Assembly (NCBI GenBank): GCA_902496265.1
Contig: CABVAD010000001.1
Span: forward strand, 1-24,495
Direction of reading: 5' to 3'
Length of the DNA stretch: 24,495 nucleotides
DNA from: an uncultured Oscillospiraceae bacterium
Lineage (GTDB): Bacteria > Bacillota > Clostridia > Oscillospirales > Acutalibacteraceae
The position numbers and the translations under genes were made by a program. Shown piece by piece: positions 12,542-20,977 of the stretch (the first letter of the stretch is position 1; each line of letters begins with the position of its first letter). Under the pieces are notes generated by a model. It was given only the letters and a program-made list of their open reading frames with translations, did not search any database and had not been told where the DNA came from.

Positions 12542-13204
12542 ATGATAAAAGCGGTATTGTTTGATTTGGACGGCACCCTTGTAAACTCCCTTGCCGACCT
12601 TGCCGACAGCACTAATTTTGCTCTTAAAAGCTTGAATTTTCCCCCTCACGAAACCGAGGAGTACAAATACCTTGTGGGCGACGGGATACCGAAGCTTATT
12701 GAGCGCGCTCTGCCCGAGGGTGAAAAAAACGAGGAAAATAAGAAAAAATGCTTAGAGCTTTTTATGGCGCGCTACAGGGAGCATTATTTTGATAAAACCG
12801 ACGCATACGACGGAATTAAGGAGCTGCTTTGCGAGCTTAAAAAACAGGGTTTAAAAATCGCCGTGATTTCAAACAAGGCGCATCAGATGGCGCAAAAGGT
12901 GGTTGATAAGGTCTTCGGCGATATATTCGATACCGTCGCGGGCAAGCGCGAGGGCTATAATACAAAGCCCGACCCCGCCTTGACCCTTGAGGTTATAAAG
13001 GAGCTCGGCGTAACGCCCGAAGCTTGTGCGCTTGTCGGCGATTCGGGAATGGATATGGCGGCGGCGGTGAACGCGAAAACGACGGGTATCGGCGTTCTTT
13101 GGGGCTTCAGAACCGAGCAAGAATTGCGGGAAAACGGCGCTAAATATATCGCAAGCACACCCGCTCAAATTTTAAATATAATCAAGGAAATAAAAAATGA
13201 CTAA
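12542..13204 (+). CDS. HAD family hydrolase, phosphoglycolate-phosphatase-like
   Basis: A 220-residue haloacid-dehalogenase phosphatase with an alpha-helical cap between motifs I and II, as in Gph/PpaX. Motif I is FDLDGTLVNS (Asp8 nucleophile, Asp10 acid/base), motif II VISNK (108-112), the motif III Lys lies in NTKPDP (Lys142), and motif IV is GDSGMD (166-171). Such enzymes remove phosphate from 2-phosphoglycolate, pyrophosphate or other small phosphates; the substrate is not fixed by sequence. GGAGGGG lies 6 nt before the ATG. Its 3' end overlaps the MFS gene by 8 nt. It opens a five-gene operon, though no convincing promoter is seen between the rpmB terminator and its start, so leakage through that terminator may contribute. 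Confidence 0.88.
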   Translation: MIKAVLFDLDGTLVNSLADLADSTNFALKSLNFPPHETEEYKYLVGDGIPKLIERALPEGEKNEENKKKCLELFMARYREHYFDKTDAYDGIKELLCELKKQGLKIAVISNKAHQMAQKVVDKVFGDIFDTVAGKREGYNTKPDPALTLEVIKELGVTPEACALVGDSGMDMAAAVNAKTTGIGVLWGFRTEQELRENGAKYIASTPAQILNIIKEIKND

Positions 13205-14372
13205 GAGAATAAGCTACACCTCTACGAAAATCGCCTCCTACGCGGGTCTTTTCGTTCAGGCGATAGTCAATAACTTTCTGCCCATACTTTTTATAGCGCT
13301 TCAGGATGTCTATAAAATAGGCTATGAAAAATTAGGCAGACTTATAATGTTCAACTTTATAACCCAGCTTGTGACCGATATGCTTACCCCTAAAATCGTG
13401 GGGCTTCTCGGCTACAGAAAAACGGCGATAATGTGTCAGGGCTTTGCCGCGCTGGGGCTTGCTATGCTTTCTTTTCTGCCGAGAATTTTGCCTGACCCCT
13501 ATGTCGGAATTGTAATTTCGGTCACGGTTTACGCCTTTGCAAGCGGGCTTATGGAGGTTATTTTAAGCCCTATGGTCGAAATGCTCCCGACAAAAAACAA
13601 GAGCGGCAATATGTCGATACTACATTCCTTTTACTGCTGGGGACAGGCAGTAACCGCCCTTGTAACCACCTTTTTGGTAAGCCTTTTCGGGTACGCAAAC
13701 TGGATGTATATCCCCCTTATCTGGGCGGCGGTACCCTTTATTAATATGTTCAGCTTCTTAAAAGTGCCGATTATCGAGCCTGAGCCCGAACGGAAGAGCG
13801 ACAGCCTTAAAAAGCTTTTAAGCTCGCCGCTGTTTAGGTGCTTTATGGTTATGATGCTTTGTGCGGGCGCAAGCGAAATCGCGATGGCGGAGTGGGCTTC
13901 AATGTTCGCACAGCAGGCTCTCAGCGTTTCAAAGGTGATAGGCGATCTGGCGGGTCCCTGTGCCTTTGCGATATTTATGGGAACGGGGCGCGTGCTCTAC
14001 GCAAGATTTTCCGAAAGGGTATCCTTCAGGAAGACGGTTATTGTATTAAGCGCGCTTTGCGCCGCCTGCTATTTAACGGCGGCGTTCGTAAATATCCCGC
14101 TTTTAGCCCTTATATCCTGCGCTCTTTGCGGCTTTACGGTAAGCGTTATGTGGCCGGGGACTTACTCCGCAGGGGCTAAAGCCTTTCCGCGCGGCGACGC
14201 GGTGATGTTCAGCGTTTTCGCTATGTGCGGCGACCTCGGCTGTTGCTTAGGTCCTTGGATATTGGGCATTATCGCCGATATAAAAAGCCTGCACGCGGGC
14301 TTTGCGGTATCCGCCCTTTTCCCCGTAATTATGCTCCTTACCGCGATTTTCTTCTTTAAGGAAGACAAATAA
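13197..14372 (+). CDS. MFS transporter
   Basis: A 391-residue protein with about twelve predicted membrane spans in two halves joined by a charged loop (EPEPERKSDSLKKLLSS, about residues 195-211). It has the general major facilitator layout, and the GYRKTAIMCQG loop (about residues 72-82) falls at the position of the loop 2-3 signature, though the signature itself is not well conserved. The substrate is unknown. The second half (GFTVSVMWPGTYSAGAKAFP) resembles members related to sugar/fucose permeases, but this is a weak hint. It overlaps the HAD gene by 8 nt, with an AAGGAAAT binding site inside that gene. Confidence 0.82.
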   Translation: MTKRISYTSTKIASYAGLFVQAIVNNFLPILFIALQDVYKIGYEKLGRLIMFNFITQLVTDMLTPKIVGLLGYRKTAIMCQGFAALGLAMLSFLPRILPDPYVGIVISVTVYAFASGLMEVILSPMVEMLPTKNKSGNMSILHSFYCWGQAVTALVTTFLVSLFGYANWMYIPLIWAAVPFINMFSFLKVPIIEPEPERKSDSLKKLLSSPLFRCFMVMMLCAGASEIAMAEWASMFAQQALSVSKVIGDLAGPCAFAIFMGTGRVLYARFSERVSFRKTVIVLSALCAACYLTAAFVNIPLLALISCALCGFTVSVMWPGTYSAGAKAFPRGDAVMFSVFAMCGDLGCCLGPWILGIIADIKSLHAGFAVSALFPVIMLLTAIFFFKEDK

Positions 14373-14393
14373 AAAATACAGGAGGCGTTTTAC

Positions 14394-14873
14394 TTGAAAA
14401 GAGAAGATTATTTAAGCTGGGACGAATACTTTATGGGCATTGCCCTTTTGTCCTCAATGCGGAGCAAGGACCCGTCAACTCAGGTGGGTGCCTGCATAGT
14501 CAATTCCGAAAATCGGATTTTGTCTATGGGCTATAACGGTATGCCCCGATGCTGCAGCGACGACGAGTTCCCGTGGGACAAGAACGAAAATCCCCTCAAT
14601 TCAAAATATCTTTACGTCTGCCACGCCGAGCTTAACGCGATACTCAACTGCGCCAGCGGAAATGTCCGCGGCTGTACCGTTTACACCACCCTTTTCCCCT
14701 GCAACGAGTGCGCCAAGGCGATTATTCAGTCGGGTATTGCCGAGGTTGTCTATATGTCGGACAAGTATTCCGACTCCGACTCGGTTTTAGCCTCAAAGCG
14801 TATGTTTGCCACCGCGGGGGTAAATTTTCGGGAATACAAAAATTCGGGCAAAACCCTTGAACTTAAACTTTAG
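14394..14873 (+). CDS. comEB: dCMP deaminase / ComEB-like
   Basis: A 159-residue zinc-dependent deoxycytidylate deaminase, which makes dUMP for thymidylate synthesis. The zinc and catalytic motifs are complete: CHAELNAI (His77, Glu79) and PCNEC (Cys103, Cys106). Upstream SSMRSKDPSTQVGACIV and GYNGMPRCCSDDEFPW are typical of the dCMP deaminase subgroup (ComEB in Bacillus, named from its place in the competence operon). A TTG start is used: AGGAGG lies 8 nt upstream, and no in-frame ATG fits the family's N-terminus (here MKREDYLSWDEYFM). It sits between an MFS transporter and tex. Confidence 0.93.
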   Translation: MKREDYLSWDEYFMGIALLSSMRSKDPSTQVGACIVNSENRILSMGYNGMPRCCSDDEFPWDKNENPLNSKYLYVCHAELNAILNCASGNVRGCTVYTTLFPCNECAKAIIQSGIAEVVYMSDKYSDSDSVLASKRMFATAGVNFREYKNSGKTLELKL

Positions 14874-14881
14874 GTGATTTA

Positions 14882-17047
14882 ATGGAAATAATTAAGATAC
14901 TGACCGAGGAATTTTCTCTTAAGCCCTTTCAGGTGGAGAATACAGTAAAGCTTATTGACGAGGGCAACACCGTCCCCTTTATCGCGCGTTACCGCAAGGA
15001 GGCGACAGGCTCCCTTGACGACCAGATACTCCGCGAGCTGTCCGACAGGCTTTCATATTTGCGGAATATGGAGGAAACCGCCCTAAAGATAAAGGCGGCG
15101 ATCGAGGAGCAGGGCGCGCTTACAGAGGAGCTTGTTTCGGCGATAGACGCGGCTAAGACCCTTACCGAGCTTGACGATATTTACCGTCCTTACAAGAAAA
15201 AGCGCAAAACAAGGGCTTCCGCCGCAAAGGAAAAGGGCTTAGAGCCTTTAGCGGAGATAATTTACGCCCAGTCGCCCGACTGCGAAGAGCCGATAAAGCT
15301 TTCCGAAAATTACATAGACTCCGAAAAGGGGGTCGAAACCGCCGAGGACGCTTTGCAGGGCGCCATGGATATTATAGCCGAGAAAATCTCGGACGACGCG
15401 GACATAAGAAAGCGTATGCGGTTTGTCTGCTCGGCTCACGGCGTTCTTACAGTCAAGGCGGCGGGGGAGGAATTAGGCGTTTATGAGATGTATAAGGACT
15501 ATTCCGAGCCGCTTTCAAAAATCCCCGATCACCGAATACTTGCAATTAATCGCGGCGAGAAGGAGGACTTTTTAAAGGTCTCTGTTGATTTCGACCGCGA
15601 CAAGGCGATGTTTATAATCGCGAAAAACCATATTAAAGAGGGCTCGCCTGCGACAGCTGCCGTAAAAGCGGCGGCGGAGGACGCCTACACGCGGCTTATT
15701 TTCCCATCTGTCGAGCGTGAGATTCGCTCCGAGCTTACAGAGCGGGCGAGCGTATCCGCAATCAAGGTCTTTTCCACCAATCTGCGACAGCTTTTAATGC
15801 AGCCGCCCGTTAAGGATAAGGTAACGATAGGACTTGACCCCGGCTACAGAACGGGCTGTAAGGTCGCGGTGGTGGACGGCACGGGCAAGGTGCTTGATAC
15901 GGGGGTTATCTACCCTGTTCCGCCTAAAAATAAGGTTGAAGAAGCGAAAAAGATTATAAAAGAGCTGGTTAAAAAATACTCTGTGCGGGTTTTCGCCATA
16001 GGCAACGGCACGGCGAGCCACGAGACCGAGGTTTTCGCCGCCGAGGTTATAAGGGAGCTTGACAACGGGCTTTCCTATATGGTAGTATCCGAGGCGGGGG
16101 CGAGCGTTTATTCCGCGTCCAAGCTTGCCGCCGAGGAGTTCCCCGATTATGATGTGTCGCTTAGGAGCGCGGTATCAATCGCAAGAAGACTTCAAGACCC
16201 CCTTGCCGAGCTTGTTAAAATCGACCCGAAGGCGATAGGAGTCGGTCAGTATCAGCACGATATGCCGCCTGCAAAGCTAAATTCCGCGCTTGACGGCGTG
16301 GTGGAGGACTGCGTTAATACAGTCGGTGTTGACCTTAACACCGCGTCGGTTCAGCTCTTGTCCCGCGTGTCGGGGCTAACCTCCGCAGTGGCGAAAAACA
16401 TTGTAGCCTACCGCGAGGAAAACGGCAAATTCACCTGCCGCACACAGCTTAAAAAGGTATCGAAATTAGGCCCGAAAGCCTTCGAGCAATGCGCGGGCTT
16501 TTTGCGGATTGCCGACGGCAAACAGCCGCTTGACAACACCTCGGTTCACCCCGAAAGCTACAATGCGGCGGAAAGCCTTTTAAAGCTTTGCGGTTATAAT
16601 GATGAAGATGTCAGAAAGGGCAGGGCCTTGGGTATTTCCGAAAATGCCGGGCAAAGAGGCCTCGAAAAGCTTGCGGAAGACCTCCAAATCGGCGTTCCCA
16701 CCCTGAAGGATATAATAAAGGAGCTTGAACGCCCCGGAAGAGACCCGCGCGACGAGCTGCCCGCTCCGCTTTTACGGAGTGATATTATGTCTATGGAGGA
16801 TTTAAAGACGGGTATGGAGCTTACAGGCACGGTCAGAAACGTTATAGATTTCGGCGCGTTTGTCGATATCGGCGTTCATCAGGACGGGCTTGTGCATATC
16901 TCCCAGATTACAGACCGATTTATCAAGCACCCCAGTGAGGTTTTAAAGGTCGGGGATATCGTAAAGGTCTGGGTACTCGGTGTTGATGCCGCTAAAAAAA
17001 GAATTTCACTTACAATGAGGAAAGAAAAGATAAATGAAGCAAAATAA
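14882..17047 (+). CDS. tex: Tex family transcription accessory / RNA-binding protein
   Basis: A 721-residue Tex protein. Domains in order: helical Tex N-terminal region (about residues 1-190, with GNTVPFIARYRKEATGSLDD), YqgF/RNase H-like domain (from TIGLDPGYRTGCKVAVVD, about 317-440), helix-hairpin-helix modules (about 490-560) and a C-terminal S1 RNA-binding domain (about 640-712, GTVRNVIDFGAFVDIGVHQDGLVHISQ). It is the bacterial relative of Spt6 and binds nucleic acids; its exact role is still debated. Length is normal. AGGTGATTTA precedes the ATG. The 3' end overlaps the EamA gene by 14 nt. Confidence 0.96.
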   Translation: MEIIKILTEEFSLKPFQVENTVKLIDEGNTVPFIARYRKEATGSLDDQILRELSDRLSYLRNMEETALKIKAAIEEQGALTEELVSAIDAAKTLTELDDIYRPYKKKRKTRASAAKEKGLEPLAEIIYAQSPDCEEPIKLSENYIDSEKGVETAEDALQGAMDIIAEKISDDADIRKRMRFVCSAHGVLTVKAAGEELGVYEMYKDYSEPLSKIPDHRILAINRGEKEDFLKVSVDFDRDKAMFIIAKNHIKEGSPATAAVKAAAEDAYTRLIFPSVEREIRSELTERASVSAIKVFSTNLRQLLMQPPVKDKVTIGLDPGYRTGCKVAVVDGTGKVLDTGVIYPVPPKNKVEEAKKIIKELVKKYSVRVFAIGNGTASHETEVFAAEVIRELDNGLSYMVVSEAGASVYSASKLAAEEFPDYDVSLRSAVSIARRLQDPLAELVKIDPKAIGVGQYQHDMPPAKLNSALDGVVEDCVNTVGVDLNTASVQLLSRVSGLTSAVAKNIVAYREENGKFTCRTQLKKVSKLGPKAFEQCAGFLRIADGKQPLDNTSVHPESYNAAESLLKLCGYNDEDVRKGRALGISENAGQRGLEKLAEDLQIGVPTLKDIIKELERPGRDPRDELPAPLLRSDIMSMEDLKTGMELTGTVRNVIDFGAFVDIGVHQDGLVHISQITDRFIKHPSEVLKVGDIVKVWVLGVDAAKKRISLTMRKEKINEAK

Positions 17048-17963
17048 TTTAAAGGGCAGTCTTATTCTCTGCACCGCCTCGCTTATATGGGGACTTGCCT
17101 TTGTGGCGCAGAGCGACGCGGCGGATTTAGTTCCGTCCTTTACCTTTAACGCCCTGCGCTCCTTTATCGGGGCGGCGGCGCTGTTTGTGTTTTATAAAAT
17201 CACGGGCAGAAAAAGAAAAGAGAGCTTTTTCCCCGCCGACAAAGCACTTAAAAAACAGTATTTTCTGGCGGCGGCGGTCTGCGGGCTTATGCTTACAATC
17301 TCGGTAAATCTACAGCAGTTCGGGCTTGCGGCTTATCCGAGCGGAGCGGCGGCGGAGGCGCGCGGCGGCTTTATCACCGCGCTTTATGTGGTGTTAGTGC
17401 CTGTAATCTCGTTTTTTGCGGGCAAAAAAACAAGCCCTGTTATTTGGCTCAGCGTCCTTGTAGCGCTTTCGGGTTTTTACCTCTTATGCCTTTCGGGCGG
17501 AACAGGGGGAATTTACCTCGGCGACCTGCTTATCTTTATATGCGCGGTTTCCTTCAGCCTGCATATTCTGTCTATCGATAAATTTGTCGGAATTACGGGC
17601 GGGGTTAAGCTTTCGGTAATGCAGTTTACGGTGGTCGGAGTTCTGTCCTCGGTTTTAGCGTTTATTTTCGAGCGCCCCGAGCTTTCAAACATTTTAGCCG
17701 CCGCTCCGCAGATACTCTACCTCGGCATAATGTCAAGCGGCGTGGCGTATACGCTTCAAATTGTCGGTCAAAAATACGCCGAGCCGTCGGTCGCCTCCCT
17801 TTCAATGAGCCTTGAAAGCGTTTTCGCGGCTTTGGGCGGCTGGATTATTTCGGGCAACGCCCTGTCTGTCAAGGAATTTTGCGGCTGTGCGCTTGTATTC
17901 GCCGCAATTATCGTGGCTCAACTGCCCGAGATGATAGCTTCAAAGAAAAAGCAGGAATGTTAA
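17034..17963 (+). CDS. EamA/DMT family transporter
   Basis: A 309-residue membrane protein with ten predicted spans in two EamA repeats, typical of the drug/metabolite transporter superfamily. The N-terminus (GSLILCTASLIWGLAFVAQSDAADLVPSFTFNALRSFIG) carries the usual WG-x-x-F and N-x-x-R marks of the first repeat, and the end of the second repeat has SLSMSLESVFAALGGWIISGN. The substrate is unknown; family members export amino acids, nucleotides or drugs. The start lies 14 nt inside tex with GAGGAAAGAAAAGATAA upstream as binding site. It is the last gene of the operon, before the strong terminator. Confidence 0.9.
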   Translation: MKQNNLKGSLILCTASLIWGLAFVAQSDAADLVPSFTFNALRSFIGAAALFVFYKITGRKRKESFFPADKALKKQYFLAAAVCGLMLTISVNLQQFGLAAYPSGAAAEARGGFITALYVVLVPVISFFAGKKTSPVIWLSVLVALSGFYLLCLSGGTGGIYLGDLLIFICAVSFSLHILSIDKFVGITGGVKLSVMQFTVVGVLSSVLAFIFERPELSNILAAAPQILYLGIMSSGVAYTLQIVGQKYAEPSVASLSMSLESVFAALGGWIISGNALSVKEFCGCALVFAAIIVAQLPEMIASKKKQEC

Positions 17964-17974
17964 AATTATAGCTT

Positions 17975-18003
17975 AAAACGGGCTGTCTGAGACAGCCCGT
18001 TTT
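17975..18003. terminator. Strong bidirectional terminator
   Basis: A 13-bp perfect inverted repeat (AAAACGGGCTGTC at 17975-17987, mirrored at 17991-18003) with a 3-nt spacer TGA. The A/T-rich ends give T-runs in both directions, serving the plus-strand EamA operon and the convergent gpsA operon. Confidence 0.95.
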
Positions 18004-18018
18004 ACTTTTTATCGATTA

Positions 18019-19002
18019 TTAATGCTCACTGCGCTTAGGGCGGCGCATTAGGTCGTTCGGAACGTCCCTTACGTCCTTGTCCTCGTAAAGTATAGCGTAA
18101 CATTCCTCGGTTATCGGCATTTCTATTTTATATTTTTGTGCCAGCGAATGGGCAAGATCCGCGGCGTAATAGCCCTCGACCGTGCCGACCTCGCCGAGCG
18201 CCTGTTTTATAGGTGTTCCCGAGCCGACCTTTTCACCGAAGCGGTGATTACGGCTGTGCTGTGAGGTGCAGGTCACGACAAGGTCGCCTATTCCCGCAAG
18301 CCCCGAAAAGGTGTATTCCTTTGCGCCCATGCAAACGCCTAAGCGCGCCATCTCCGCAAGACCTCTTGTTATAAGGGCGGCTTTGGTGTTATCGCCGAGT
18401 CCTAAGCCGTCGCAAAAGCCCGCGGCTATCGCTATAACATTTTTAAGCGCACCGCCTAATTCAACGCCTATAAGGTCGTCGGAGGTGTATATCCTTAAAT
18501 TATCGCCCGACATTATGCTCTGAACAATCTGCGCGGTAATGGCAGAGTCGGAGGCGACAACGACAGAGGTGGGTATTCCGCGGGCGACCTCCTCGGCGTG
18601 GGAGGGACCCGAAAGCACAGCAACCTTTGCTAAGGGAAGCTCCTCGGCTATTACCTCCGAAAGCCGCCTGAGCGAGCCCTTTTCAAAGCCCTTGGCAACA
18701 TTTACGACTATCCCGAAATCCTCCATAGCCGAAAGCCTTTTTGCCGTCTGCCTTACCGCGACCGAGGGGGTTGCGATAATTGTAATCGCCGAGCCCTTAA
18801 CAACCGATAAATCTGTCGTGATGCCTATTTCCTCGGGAAGTCTTATCCCGCTTAAAAGCCGCTCATTGCCGCGGTTTTTTGAAAGCTGTTCGACCTCTTC
18901 AGGGAAGGGCGACCATATAGCAACCTCGTTCCCGCCGCCGAAGGCGGAAAGCGCCAGCGCCATTCCCCAACCGCCTGCGCCCAGAACCGTAATTTTAGCC
19001 AT
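18019..19002 (-). CDS. gpsA: Glycerol-3-phosphate dehydrogenase [NAD(P)+]
   Basis: A 327-residue GpsA that reduces dihydroxyacetone phosphate to sn-glycerol-3-phosphate, the backbone of phospholipids. Visible are the Rossmann motif GAGGWG (residues 8-13), VVNVAKGFEKGS, LSGPSHAEEVARGIPT, the catalytic Lys region GALKNVIAIAAGFCDGL, NTKAALITRGLAEM, and the C-terminal FSGLAGIGDLVVTCTS. The start overlaps the plsY stop (TAATG) and has GGAGGAAAAAG upstream. Next to plsY it supplies the substrate for the following acylation step, so gene order follows the pathway. Confidence 0.97.
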   Translation of the reverse strand: MAKITVLGAGGWGMALALSAFGGGNEVAIWSPFPEEVEQLSKNRGNERLLSGIRLPEEIGITTDLSVVKGSAITIIATPSVAVRQTAKRLSAMEDFGIVVNVAKGFEKGSLRRLSEVIAEELPLAKVAVLSGPSHAEEVARGIPTSVVVASDSAITAQIVQSIMSGDNLRIYTSDDLIGVELGGALKNVIAIAAGFCDGLGLGDNTKAALITRGLAEMARLGVCMGAKEYTFSGLAGIGDLVVTCTSQHSRNHRFGEKVGSGTPIKQALGEVGTVEGYYAADLAHSLAQKYKIEMPITEECYAILYEDKDVRDVPNDLMRRPKRSEH

Positions 19003-19643
19003 TACTTTTTCCTCCGTACAGTTATTTTCTTCTCCTCGCCCTTAACCAACCTCTTTATGTTATCCTTGTGTTTCAAAAATACTGTCACGCCCATTGAAAT
19101 GCTTAAAACAGCGGGCAGAGCTATGTTGGCCTCGGAATTATAAAAAACTAACGAAAGCGAAATAACCGTAACCGTTGCGACAAGCGAGCTTAGCGAGACA
19201 ACCCTAGTGATAAGGGTCATAACCGCGAAGACGGTAAGCCCTATAATAATCGCGATCGGACAGCACACCGCAAATATTCCCACGCTTGTGGCGACCCCCT
19301 TGCCGCCCTTAAAGCGGAAGAAAATCGGGAAAACGTGGCCCAACATACAGGCGACCCCGCACATATAAGCTACATAAATCCAGGGTATGGTATCGGGAAA
19401 AGCGTGAATAAAAAGCATTTTACCTATAAAACAGGCGGCAAAGCCCTTAAGCACATCGCAGATAAAGGTCAGCGCCCCCGGCAAAAAGCCCGCGGTACGC
19501 ATAACGTTAGTCGTACCCGCGTTTCCGCTCCCAAGCTCTCTGACGTCCTTTTTAAGAAAAATATTCGCAAAAATCACCGCGAAATTGATACTTCCCAAAA
19601 GATAGGCGATAATAACCGCCGCTATTACACCGAAATACATCAT
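19002..19643 (-). CDS. plsY: Glycerol-3-phosphate acyltransferase PlsY
   Basis: A 213-residue membrane acyltransferase that moves an acyl group from acyl-phosphate to glycerol-3-phosphate, giving lysophosphatidic acid. The three family motifs are present: YLLGSINFA (about residues 14-22), GSGNAGTTNVMRTAG (about 38-52) and FRFKGGKGVATSVGI (about 108-122). About five or more hydrophobic spans and the normal length support it. The start overlaps the der stop by 4 nt and the stop overlaps the gpsA start by 1 nt. There is a second ATG one codon in; either could serve with the AAAGGGG binding site. Confidence 0.96.
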   Translation of the reverse strand: MMYFGVIAAVIIAYLLGSINFAVIFANIFLKKDVRELGSGNAGTTNVMRTAGFLPGALTFICDVLKGFAACFIGKMLFIHAFPDTIPWIYVAYMCGVACMLGHVFPIFFRFKGGKGVATSVGIFAVCCPIAIIIGLTVFAVMTLITRVVSLSSLVATVTVISLSLVFYNSEANIALPAVLSISMGVTVFLKHKDNIKRLVKGEEKKITVRRKK

Positions 19644-20962
19644 TTGTCTCCCCTTTCACGAATTACGAAACGTACCGGCGTACCCTCAAGCCCGAAGGTT
19701 GAGCGAATCTGATTTTCAAGATAACGCTGATAGGAAAAATGGAACAGCTCCGCCTTGTTGCAGAAGCAAACGAATGTAGGCGGTTTTGTAGAGGCCTGGG
19801 TCATATAGTAAATTTTAAGCCTTTTTCCTTTATCGGTCGGCGGCTGAACACGCGCGGTCGCGTCGGCTAAAATATCGTTTAGCATTCCCGTTGATATCCG
19901 CATTGTGTTCTGCTCGTTTACATATTTTATAAGCTCGAAAAGGCGGTCTATTCTCTGTCCCGTTTTTGCGGAAATAAAGATTATCGGCGCATAGGGCATA
20001 AAGGAAAAGTCCTTCATAAGGCTTTTTCTTGTGCTGTCCATGGTTTTGCCGTCCTTGTCGACCGCGTCCCACTTGTTTACGGCGATAATACACGCCTTGC
20101 CCTGCTCGACCGCAAGTCCCGCGACCTTTGAATCCTGCTCGGTAAAGCCCTCGATGCCGTCTATCATTATAACGCAGACGTCGGCGCGTTCGACCGCCAT
20201 TTTAGCCCTCAGCACGCTGTATTTTTCGATTTTGTCCTCGACGCGGCTTTTGCGCCTAAGCCCCGCAGTATCGATAAAATTGTACTTAACGCCGTCTCGC
20301 TCAACCCGCGTATCAATAGCGTCCCGCGTAGTTCCCGCGACGTCAGATACAATCGAGCGTTCCTCTCCCGCTATCTGATTGATAAGTGAGGATTTGCCCG
20401 CGTTGGGCTTGCCTATAACCGCGACGTTGATAATATCCTCCTCGCCGTCCTCAAACTCGGACTCGGGGATATTTTTTATCACCTCGTCTAATAGGTCGCC
20501 CGTGCCGTGGCCGTGAACCGAGGAAACCGCGATAGGCTCGCCTATGCCTAAATTGTAAAACTCGTAAAACTCGGGCGGAAGCTCGCCTATACCGTCGCAC
20601 TTGTTGACGCACAGCACAACCGGCTTGCCGCTTTTTTGCAGGAGCGCCGCCACCTCCATATCGGAAGCGGTAACTCCCGATTTTATATCGGTCACAAAAA
20701 TTATAACCGAGGCGGTGTCTATAGCAAGCTGAGCCTGCGCCCGCATACCCGACAGTATAACGTCGCCGTTATCGGGCTCAATACCGCCCGTGTCCACCAG
20801 CATAAACCTTTTACCGAGCCACTCGCCGTCGCCGTAGATACGGTCGCGCGTAACGCCCGGGGTATCGTCCACAATGGAAAGACGTTTACCGATTATTTTA
20901 TTGAAAAGAGTCGATTTGCCGACATTCGGTCTGCCGACAACCGCGACAACAGGTTTTGCCAT
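19640..20962 (-). CDS. der: Ribosome biogenesis GTPase Der (EngA)
   Basis: A 440-residue essential double GTPase of 50S subunit assembly. The first G domain has GRPNVGKST (residues 10-18), DTGG (57-60) and NKCD (120-123); the second has GKPNAGKSS (184-192), DTAG (230-233) and NKWD (295-298). A C-terminal KH-like domain (about 355-440, with PPTDKGKRLKIYYMTQAST) completes the family layout, and length is normal. AAAGGGGG precedes the ATG. It sits between the DUF512 radical SAM gene and plsY. Confidence 0.98.
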   Translation of the reverse strand: MAKPVVAVVGRPNVGKSTLFNKIIGKRLSIVDDTPGVTRDRIYGDGEWLGKRFMLVDTGGIEPDNGDVILSGMRAQAQLAIDTASVIIFVTDIKSGVTASDMEVAALLQKSGKPVVLCVNKCDGIGELPPEFYEFYNLGIGEPIAVSSVHGHGTGDLLDEVIKNIPESEFEDGEEDIINVAVIGKPNAGKSSLINQIAGEERSIVSDVAGTTRDAIDTRVERDGVKYNFIDTAGLRRKSRVEDKIEKYSVLRAKMAVERADVCVIMIDGIEGFTEQDSKVAGLAVEQGKACIIAVNKWDAVDKDGKTMDSTRKSLMKDFSFMPYAPIIFISAKTGQRIDRLFELIKYVNEQNTMRISTGMLNDILADATARVQPPTDKGKRLKIYYMTQASTKPPTFVCFCNKAELFHFSYQRYLENQIRSTFGLEGTPVRFVIRERGDK

Positions 20963-20977
20963 AAGGCGCGCCCCCTT